Made by a program: the position numbers and the translations under genes. A DNA stretch of 5,903 nt from Methylococcaceae bacterium UBA7658 (GTDB taxonomy: Bacteria; Pseudomonadota; Gammaproteobacteria; Methylococcales; Methylomonadaceae). The stretch covers positions 1 through 5,903 of the forward strand of contig DLHW01000010.1 in NCBI GenBank assembly GCA_002483425.1. Direction: 5' to 3'. A model generated the notes under the pieces. That model was given only the letters and a program-made list of their open reading frames with translations. It searched no databases and was not told the DNA's origin. Of the stretch, positions 1-4,621 are shown piece after piece (position 1 is the stretch's first letter; the number at the start of each line of letters is the position of its first letter).

Positions 1-1732
1 TCCAGTAAAGTGTTGACACATCATGAATCTGCTGCACGTCCTTGTTGCCCTCGGCAGGCGGCGAGAACACGCAAGCGATGTTTACCGGTTGAAATTCGTC
101 GCCCTCTGACTGAATCTGAGCCTGTTTTTCCACCTGCACGGACTTGAACAGCGTGTGATATTCAATCGCGTCGTTGATCGAAGCCGTGGCCAGAATCGCA
201 TTGAACTTGCGCCCGTTGGTGGCGGCATCGTGCTTGGCGAGAATGGCTTCGACGATGGCTTTTTTGGCCAGCACTTCGCCCGGCTTCGGTTTGTTCTTAC
301 CCTCGGGCTTGTAGTAATCGACATGGAAGCGCAGTACGTTGCGGTCTTCGATGGCGTGGGTGATGGTGTAGGCATGCAGTTGCTGCTGGAAGATGTCTGC
401 CGTGGTTTTGAAAGTCAAGACTGCCTTGTCATCCCCGGTCTTGTCCGGGTCGCTCTCAATGATTTTATAGCTAGCGTTTTCGTCAAAGATCGGCGTGCCG
501 GTAAAACCGAACAACTGAGCGTTGGGAAAAAATTCCTTGATTGCCTTGTGGTTCTCGCCGAATTGCGAACGATGGCATTCGTCGAAGATAAAGACCATGC
601 GCTGATCGCGCAGCGGTTCCAGCCGGGCCAGATAATTCCTTTTGTTGTTGCCATTGAGTGCCAAGCCGAGTTTCTGGATGGTGGTGACGATCACTTTGTC
701 GGCGTAGTCATCGGAAAGCAACCGCCGGACCAGCGTTTCGGTATTGGTGTTTTCCTCAACGCACTTTTCCTGAAACTTGTTGAATTCTTCCCGCGTCTGT
801 CGATCCAGGTCTTTGCGGTCCACCACGAACAGGCATTTATCAATGTCCGGGTTGTCCTTAAGCAGAGTAGATGCTTTGAACGAAGTGAGCGTTTTGCCGC
901 TGCCAGTAGTGTGCCAGATGAAGCCGTTGCCGCAGTGCCGGTGAATGCACTCGACGATCGCTTTGACGGCATAGATCTGATACGGGCGCATCATCAGCAA
1001 TTTCTGCTCGCTGGCCACCAGCACCATGTAGCGGCTGATCATTTGACCTAATGTGCATTTTGCAAGAAAGTTGTCGGCAAAGTGGTGTAGATGAACGATT
1101 TTGTGGTTGTTTTCGTCCGCCAGTTGGTAAATGGGCAAAAAACGCTCGTCGGCGTTAAAGCTAAAATGCTGGTTGTGGTTATTGGCAAAGTAATAGGTAT
1201 TACTTTCGTTGCTGACAATGAACAACTGCATAAAACACAGCAGCGTATGAGTGTAACCGTTGCCGGGTTCGTTTTTGTATTCAACGATTTGCTCCATCGC
1301 GCGGCGAGGACTGACTTGTAAGGTTTTCAGCTCGATCTGCACAACCGGGATGCCATTAATGAGTAAAATCACGTCATAACGGTGGTGGCTGTTCTGGGTA
1401 TTGATCCGCAGTTGGTTGATGACTTCAAAATCGTTTTTGCACCAGTCTTTGATGTTGACCAAGGTGTATTGCAAGGGCGTACCATCTTCACGGATGAAGG
1501 TATCGCGCTCGCGCAGGGCTTTTGCGGCGGCATACACATCGGCGTTAACGATTCCGTCGCGCAAGCGGGCGAATTCCGCATCGGTCAGGTTGACTCGATT
1601 AAGTTCCTGAAACTTGTCGCGGAAGTTTTTTTCTAGTCCTTCCCGGTCACGGATATCGGGGCGGTAGCTGTATTTGAGTTCTTCTAACTTGGCGATCAGA
1701 TTATGTTCTATTTGGGTTTCTTTTGTCGTCAT
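1..1732 (-). CDS. hsdR: Type I restriction-modification endonuclease subunit R, EcoR124I (type IC)-like; N-terminal part, runs off left edge
   Basis: This is the ATP-dependent DNA translocase and nuclease subunit of a type I restriction enzyme, which works with HsdM and HsdS to cut unmodified foreign DNA. From ATG at 1732 the minus strand is open without a stop to the window edge (577 codons; the family is usually about 1000 residues, so roughly the N-terminal half is seen). The PD-(D/E)XK nuclease comes first: Asp120 in RYDVILL, then Glu134 and Lys136 in IELK, the same D-x13-ExK spacing as EcoR124I, followed by QIVEY (Gln148 to Tyr152). The SF2 helicase motor follows: MRPYQI, Walker A TTGSGKT (275-281), VVDRKDLD (303-310), VTTIQKL, DECH box (384-387) within DECHRSQFGE, and FTGTP (410-414). 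All motifs are intact. No strong ribosome site precedes the ATG. The start is chosen because the protein begins with a typical HsdR opening (MTTKETQIEHNLIAKL). The methylase and specificity genes must lie to the left or elsewhere. Family assignment is secure; activity is inferred. Confidence 0.95.
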   Translation of the reverse strand, partial: MTTKETQIEHNLIAKLEELKYSYRPDIRDREGLEKNFRDKFQELNRVNLTDAEFARLRDGIVNADVYAAAKALRERDTFIREDGTPLQYTLVNIKDWCKNDFEVINQLRINTQNSHHRYDVILLINGIPVVQIELKTLQVSPRRAMEQIVEYKNEPGNGYTHTLLCFMQLFIVSNESNTYYFANNHNQHFSFNADERFLPIYQLADENNHKIVHLHHFADNFLAKCTLGQMISRYMVLVASEQKLLMMRPYQIYAVKAIVECIHRHCGNGFIWHTTGSGKTLTSFKASTLLKDNPDIDKCLFVVDRKDLDRQTREEFNKFQEKCVEENTNTETLVRRLLSDDYADKVIVTTIQKLGLALNGNNKRNYLARLEPLRDQRMVFIFDECHRSQFGENHKAIKEFFPNAQLFGFTGTPIFDENASYKIIESDPDKTGDDKAVLTFKTTADIFQQQLHAYTITHAIEDRNVLRFHVDYYKPEGKNKPKPGEVLAKKAIVEAILAKHDAATNGRKFNAILATASINDAIEYHTLFKSVQVEKQAQIQSEGDEFQPVNIACVFSPPAEGNKDVQQIHDVSTLYW

Positions 1733-1770
1733 TAGAAGGCTTTTATAATTGTGTTAACCAAATTTGATAT
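1733..1770. other. Short gap between small ORF and hsdR
   Basis: These 38 bases separate the stop of the small upstream ORF from the hsdR ATG on the minus strand. The gap is A/T-rich. It has no hairpin with a T run, no clear Shine-Dalgarno sequence and no convincing promoter. Same-strand genes this close would usually be co-transcribed, so the small ORF and hsdR are probably one transcription unit; this is inference from spacing only. Confidence 0.4.
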
Positions 1771-2019
1771 TCATTGCGCCCGTTGACGGATTGCTTTTTT
1801 AGCATCCCGCCAATCCATCGGTTGTTCTTTCCCGGCTAATCGATTTTCTTCCCGTGATTGCAATACATCGACATGCCAGTCAAGCGATTGCAAGTTTTGG
1901 TGCTGGCAAAAATCGTCTCCGGTTTGCTCCATCGTAACGGGATAAGCATCCAGTGTCATGTTGCTAATTGCAGTTAATTTCATAAAAAATTTATAGTATT
2001 TACGGTTTTTTCTTGGCAT
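1771..2019 (-). CDS. Small hypothetical protein, possible orphan addiction-module antitoxin
   Basis: This 82-codon ORF starts at ATG 2019; an in-frame ATG at 1983 (MKLTAIS) would give 70 residues. Neither start has a clear Shine-Dalgarno sequence, and the first 12 residues (rich in Lys, Arg and Tyr) are compatible with either choice. I do not recognise it firmly. The C-terminal third, running from LDWHVDVLQSREE to the charged end PMDWRDAKKAIRQRAQ, resembles the tail of small addiction-module antitoxins of the PF09720/TIGR02574 type (a W-H-x-x-x-L-x-x-R-E region followed by a D/S-W-x-x-A/V-K-x-x-I region). That is resemblance from memory, not a search result. No toxin-like ORF lies beside it; the next gene downstream is hsdR, 38 bases away. 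No signal peptide, membrane segment or cysteine pair is seen. It could equally be a lineage-specific small protein. Confidence 0.55.
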   Translation of the reverse strand: MPRKNRKYYKFFMKLTAISNMTLDAYPVTMEQTGDDFCQHQNLQSLDWHVDVLQSREENRLAGKEQPMDWRDAKKAIRQRAQ

Positions 2020-2108
2020 TTTGCCACGATTTTGCTCTAGTTAATAGGTTCGATGTCAGTACAAAAATAATCTTTTTTTTGGTTGATTTTGAATCTTTGC
2101 ACTGACTT
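2020..2108. other. A/T-rich intergenic stretch between SRAP gene and small ORF
   Basis: No gene is seen here. The stretch carries the hairpin listed separately (2055-2106), a run of eight T at 2073-2080, and, at the start of the small ORF, two direct copies of ATTTTGC (2018-2024 and 2029-2035) set 11 bases apart. The promoter for the small ORF and hsdR should lie here if they are transcribed separately from the SRAP gene, but I could not find a -35/-10 pair with good spacing. Confidence 0.4.
2055..2106 (-). repeat. Long inverted repeat / RNA hairpin just after the SRAP stop codon
   Basis: The arms GTCAGTACAAA (2055-2065) and TTTGCACTGAC (2096-2106) are inverted copies with one mismatch. In minus-strand RNA that mismatch becomes a G-U pair, and the stem extends to 14 pairs (2106-2093 with 2055-2068, two of them G-U). 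AATC and GATT inside the loop could add a further short stem. In plus-strand RNA the same site is an A-C mismatch, which favours function on the minus transcript. It begins two bases after the SRAP stop. No T run follows the stem on the minus strand, so it is not a standard intrinsic terminator. It may protect the 3' end of the SRAP message or lie in the leader of the small ORF and hsdR. Confidence 0.6.
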
Positions 2109-2784
2109 TTAGGTATACATCGCCTTAATACAATCCTTATCAATATGTTTTGGGCTGTTTACTAACGTGGTTACCGGCCAAGTGGCCATTTCATCGCTTG
2201 GATATTGCGTTAGCAATGATTGCAAACCTTTGGTGTCGGTATTTTTGCTATCCAACCAGTGTTCCCATGATCCTTCCGGTAGGATCACCGGCATCCGGTC
2301 GTGAATAGGTTGCATCAGCTCGTTGCCGGAGGTCACGATAATGGTGCAGGATTCGATTTCGCTGCCGTCTTGCCCCTGCCAGCGTTCCCATAATCCGGCT
2401 AACGCCATTGGTTGCTGGTTACTTAGCGTGATATACCAAGGTTGTTTGGTCTTTTGGCCTTCGTTTTCTTGCCATTCGTACCATCCATCTACGGGGGACT
2501 AAGCAGCGGCGGTGCTTGAAAGCGGAACGGAACGACGGCTTTTCCGCTACCGTTTCAGCCCTGGCGTTGATCGTGCTGTAGCCGATCTTGAGGTCTTTCG
2601 CCCAACTGGGGATTAAGCCCCAGCGGGCAGGTGCAAAGCGTATTGTGCTTTGTTCGTTGCGGACGTTGGGGATAGCGAGCGAAGGCGCGACATTATAACT
2701 GGCTTCCCAGACCGGCGAGTTCTCGGTCTGAAAGCGTTTCGCCAAGGCGATGGGATCGGTGTAAAGGGCAAAACGTCCGCACAT
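2109..2784 (-). pseudogene. yedK: SRAP / YedK-HMCES family abasic-site protein, broken by a one-base frameshift
   Basis: SRAP proteins crosslink through Cys2 to abasic sites in single-stranded DNA and shield them. The gene starts at ATG 2784 with MCGRF; Cys2 becomes N-terminal after Met removal. GGA lies about 10 bases upstream (ACGGAAAT). Asn73 in INARAE matches YedK Asn75. After Pro97 the reading frame is lost. Read as is, the ribosome would continue with unrelated sequence to a stop at 2419. Skipping one G of the run at 2493-2497 restores VDGWYEW with Glu103 (YedK Glu105, same 30-residue distance from the Asn), then WYITLS, ALAGLWERW, and PIHDRMP with His161 (YedK His160), ending at TAA 2109. 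The restored protein is 224 residues, against about 222 for YedK, with no other lesion. It is either a very recent pseudogene, a slippage site, or a sequencing error. It is transcribed divergently from umuDC, in keeping with the known SOS association of the family. The name yedK is by family resemblance. Confidence 0.88.
2493..2497 (-). other. Frameshift point in the SRAP gene (homopolymer of five)
   Basis: There are five G on the plus strand, five C in the coding direction. Upstream of it the frame reads RRCLVP, and downstream the frame one base away reads VDGWYEW without a stop to the proper end. Four bases in the run would keep the SRAP frame intact, so the simplest description is a single-base insertion. 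Confidence 0.85.
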
Positions 2785-2814
2785 AACAATAATTTCCGTT
2801 AAAACAGTGGCTTG

Positions 2815-2834
2815 GTATTTTTCGCGTAAAATAC
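2815..2834. promoter_or_regulatory. 20-bp near-perfect palindrome, possible operator
   Basis: GTATTTT (2815-2821) and AAAATAC (2828-2834) are perfect inverted copies around TCGCGT; 18 of 20 positions are symmetric. It lies about 30 bases upstream of the SRAP start. The size and shape fit the binding site of a dimeric repressor. The regulator is unknown; the half-site spacing (GTAT-N12-ATAC) differs from the E. coli LexA box (GTAT-N4-ATAC). Confidence 0.4.
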
Positions 2835-2835
2835 A

Positions 2836-2850
2836 GAACAAAACAAGAAC
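2836..2850. promoter_or_regulatory. GAAC-N7-GAAC element, candidate LexA-like operator of umuDC
   Basis: GAACAAAACAAGAAC reads GTTC-N7-GTTC on the minus strand, matching the LexA consensus known from alphaproteobacteria. It covers the -35 position relative to TATAGT at 2860-2865, where a repressor would block RNA polymerase. The match is eight fixed bases, so chance cannot be excluded; its placement upstream of umuD makes it more credible. Confidence 0.4.
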
Positions 2851-2859
2851 AATATCAGC

Positions 2860-2865
2860 TATAGT
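2860..2865 (+). promoter_or_regulatory. Candidate -10 box of the umuDC promoter
   Basis: TATAGT is one base off the TATAAT consensus and would place the transcript start near 2872, giving a leader of roughly 27 bases to ATG 2899. No good -35 hexamer is found at 16-18 bases upstream, as expected only if the promoter is weak or activated. The box sits in the middle of the 12-bp inverted repeat pair. Confidence 0.35.
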
Positions 2866-2898
2866 ATGCCTCATCCTTGTTTTGTTCGTCTCTCGATT

Positions 2899-3330
2899 AT
2901 GCTCCGATTGATTACGCCGCGCCTTCAAAATCACGTAAAGCTGCCCCTGTTTGCCTCCCGAGTGCCTGCCGGTTTCCCGTCCCCCGCGGACGATCACCTG
3001 GAAGCGGAACTGGATTTGAACGATTACCTCATCGATCATCCGGCGGAAACCTTTTTCGTGCGGGCAAAAGGTGATTCCATGCTGCAAGCCGGGATTTTCG
3101 ATAAGGATTTGCTGATTGTGGATCGCTCCTTAACGCCCAAAGATAACGATATTGTGATCGCGGCGGTGGGCGGCGAACTGACCGTCAAACGTTTGTGCAT
3201 TCGGCTCGGTCAGCCGTGGCTATTGCCTGCGAATCCGGCCTACAAGCCGATTCCAATAAAGGAAGGCTCAGAACTGTACGTTTGGGGTGTGGTCATCCAC
3301 GCCGTCCACCATATCAAAGGTAAGGGATGA
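2899..3330 (+). CDS. umuD: UmuD, self-cleaving accessory subunit of DNA polymerase V
   Basis: UmuD is a LexA-like S24 peptidase. RecA filaments trigger its self-cleavage, and the UmuD' dimer then joins UmuC to form translesion polymerase V. I chose ATG 2899 rather than the in-frame ATG 2866: from 2899 the protein (143 residues; E. coli 139) aligns without gaps at its start to E. coli UmuD, with the cleavage bond at Ala24-Gly25 (VPAGFPSP, where E. coli has Cys24-Gly25), the nucleophile Ser60 in KGDSM and the general base Lys97 in LTVKRL, all at the E. coli numbers. The 2866 start would add 11 unmatched residues and begin directly after the -10 candidate. Neither start has a clear Shine-Dalgarno sequence. 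The C-terminus GVVIHAVHHI matches the family's last strand. The stop TGA overlaps the umuC ATG (ATGA), so the two genes are translationally coupled. Both the peptidase dyad and the cleavage site look functional. Confidence 0.93.
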   Translation: MLRLITPRLQNHVKLPLFASRVPAGFPSPADDHLEAELDLNDYLIDHPAETFFVRAKGDSMLQAGIFDKDLLIVDRSLTPKDNDIVIAAVGGELTVKRLCIRLGQPWLLPANPAYKPIPIKEGSELYVWGVVIHAVHHIKGKG

Positions 3331-4598
3331 TCGCACTGGTCGATTGCAATAATTTCTATGTCAGTTGCGAGCGGGTATTTAATCCAAGATTGGAAGGCAA
3401 ACCCGTCGGCATCTTGAGCAACAATGACGGCTGCATCATCGCCAGAAGTGAGGAAATTAAAAAGTTGGGCGTGGCAATGGGAACGCCTTATTTTAAGATT
3501 CCCGATCTCATCAAGCGGCATAATATTCAAATACTGTCCTCCAACTACGCCTTGTACGGTTCAATGTCGCGCCGGGTGATGCAGGTCTTAGGCCGCTTTA
3601 CGCCAACGATGGAAGTGTATTCGATTGATGAATGCTTCCTCGACCTAAGCGGCTTCAGCCAAAACCTGTCGGCTTTCGGAAACATGATTGCCAAGACCGT
3701 TAATCAAGGCACGGGCATACCGGTTTCCATCGGTATCGGCCCGACCAAGACCTTGGCGAAGTTGGCGAACAAGCTCGCCAAGAAAGGCATCGCCGGAAAA
3801 GGCCAAGTCTTGGATTGGACGACGTTGAAAAATGTCAACGCCATTCTGGAACAATTTCCCGTAAACGATGTGTGGGGCATCAGCTCCGGTTGGGGAACGC
3901 GGCTAACCAAGCTGGGCATTGCCAATACCTTGGCGTTGAAACAGGCCGATCCCAAATGGGTGAAACAACACTTCGGCGTAGTCTTGGAACGCATCGTCCG
4001 AGAAATCAACGGCACACCCTGCATCCCGCTGGAATTGATTGCGCCGCCGCGCAAGCAAATCCTGACCTCGCGCAGTTTCGGCGAACGCTTGACCGAGTTG
4101 GACGACTTGCGGGCGGCGGTTTCTGTCTTCTCCGCCCGCTCCGCCGAAAAGCTGAGAAGGCTAAATCTATGCACTCAATCGATCTGCGTCTTCATCCATA
4201 CCAGCCCGTTTGACCTCACCAAACCCGGCTACAACAATGCCGTGACCATAACTTTCGACAAGCCTAGCGACGACAGCGGCAAGCTGATCCAGTGCGCCTT
4301 GACCGGGCTGGAACGCATATACAAACCCGGCTACCGCTACCAACGCGCCGGAGTGTTACTGCCGGAATTACTTCCGGCAGGGGTACGGCAATTGTCGTTA
4401 TTTTCGGATGAACCGGAAGAAAACCTAAAACCCGGCAGGCGCATGGCAACCATCGACGGCATCAACCGGCGTTACGGCAGGCATACCATACGCTACGCCA
4501 GCGACAAACTCAGCCAAAAATGGCAGATGCGGCAAAACCAGAAAAGCCAAGCATATACGACGGATTGGGCGGCGTTGCCAATTGTGAAAGTAGTTTAG
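3327..4598 (+). CDS. umuC: UmuC, Y-family DNA polymerase (catalytic subunit of Pol V)
   Basis: This is the error-prone polymerase that copies past DNA lesions once bound to UmuD' and RecA. At 423 residues it matches E. coli UmuC (422). The catalytic acids are present: Asp6 in MIALVDCNNFY, and Asp101 with Glu102 in YSIDECFLDLSG. The palm and fingers region NNDGCIIARS and the thumb region with SIGIGPTKTLAKLANKLAKK follow. The helix-hairpin-helix region near 180-200 reads VWGISSGWG, where E. coli has VWGIGRR; length is conserved, but the second Gly is Ser. The little-finger domain contains SRSFGERL (248-255). The sliding-clamp motif QLSLF is at 355-359 (E. coli QLNLF). A C-terminal DUF4113-type tail (about 370-420) contains WQMRQ. 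The ATG overlaps the umuD stop by four bases, fixing the start. The gene ends 23 bp from the stop of the convergent repeat-protein gene. It appears intact. Confidence 0.96.
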   Translation: MIALVDCNNFYVSCERVFNPRLEGKPVGILSNNDGCIIARSEEIKKLGVAMGTPYFKIPDLIKRHNIQILSSNYALYGSMSRRVMQVLGRFTPTMEVYSIDECFLDLSGFSQNLSAFGNMIAKTVNQGTGIPVSIGIGPTKTLAKLANKLAKKGIAGKGQVLDWTTLKNVNAILEQFPVNDVWGISSGWGTRLTKLGIANTLALKQADPKWVKQHFGVVLERIVREINGTPCIPLELIAPPRKQILTSRSFGERLTELDDLRAAVSVFSARSAEKLRRLNLCTQSICVFIHTSPFDLTKPGYNNAVTITFDKPSDDSGKLIQCALTGLERIYKPGYRYQRAGVLLPELLPAGVRQLSLFSDEPEENLKPGRRMATIDGINRRYGRHTIRYASDKLSQKWQMRQNQKSQAYTTDWAALPIVKVV

Positions 4599-4621
4599 GG
4601 ACTCTTCAAATAAGACTTTCT
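4599..4621. other. Short gap between convergent umuC and TPR genes
   Basis: Only 23 bases separate the two facing stop codons. GAAAGT (4586-4591, inside the end of umuC) could pair with ACTTTC (4615-4620) across a 23-base loop, but the stem is short and not G/C-rich, so no terminator is called. Confidence 0.4.

Larger units (their letters stand above)
2836..2887. repeat. Perfect 12-bp inverted repeat flanking the umuDC promoter
   Basis: GAACAAAACAAG at 2836-2847 and its exact reverse complement CTTGTTTTGTTC at 2876-2887 are separated by 28 bases, with centres 40 bp apart. Extended to 15 bp the two copies match at 13 positions. The right arm would be in the umuD 5' leader if translation starts at 2899. 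Confidence 0.7.
2785..2898. promoter_or_regulatory. Divergent control region between SRAP gene and umuDC
   Basis: This gap separates two genes transcribed away from each other and is dense in symmetry: a 20-bp near-palindrome (2815-2834), a GAAC-N7-GAAC element (2836-2850) and its inverted copy (2873-2887) on either side of a TATAGT -10 candidate. I looked for an E. coli-type LexA box (CTGT-N8-ACAG) on both strands of this gap and found none; CTGTAT occurs once on the minus strand but lacks its partner half. Joint damage-dependent control of both genes is inferred from layout and gene content. Confidence 0.6.

Noticed and set aside
155..1051. 298-codon open frame on the plus strand
   Set aside because: It lies wholly antisense to hsdR, whose conserved motifs fill the same stretch. 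Its translation shows no recognisable domain, and it has no plausible start context.
2018..2035. Two direct copies of ATTTTGC, 11 bases apart, at the start of the small ORF
   Set aside because: Short and A/T-rich in an A/T-rich stretch, with one copy overlapping the start codon. Chance occurrence is likely.
2055..2106. Hairpin as the terminal repeats of a small transposable element
   Set aside because: The 52-bp span is too short to be convincing, no target-site duplication flanks it, and no second copy occurs in the window.
2109..2408. Separate 99-codon gene starting at MALAGLW
   Set aside because: This is the C-terminal half of the frameshifted SRAP gene. The same frame extends upstream to 2492 with conserved SRAP residues, so it is not an independent gene.
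2815..2840. E. coli-type LexA box near ATACAG/CTGTAT in the divergent gap
   Set aside because: Only one half-site is present. The matching half at the required N8 spacing is absent on both strands.
2419..3087. 222-codon minus-strand frame beginning far upstream of MCGRF
   Set aside because: The SRAP family needs Cys at position 2, so the real start is 2784. The extra N-terminal part is antisense to umuD and crosses the control region, and the C-terminal part after 2493 is out-of-frame sequence.
3704..4213. Open frames antisense or out of frame within umuC (3704-4174 minus, 3815-4213 plus)
   Set aside because: Both are shadows of the umuC coding sequence, which has full-length family similarity in its own frame.
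4586..4620. GAAAGT/ACTTTC stem as a bidirectional terminator between umuC and the repeat gene
   Set aside because: Only six pairs, mostly A-T, with a 23-base loop, and it overlaps the umuC coding end. Too weak to call.
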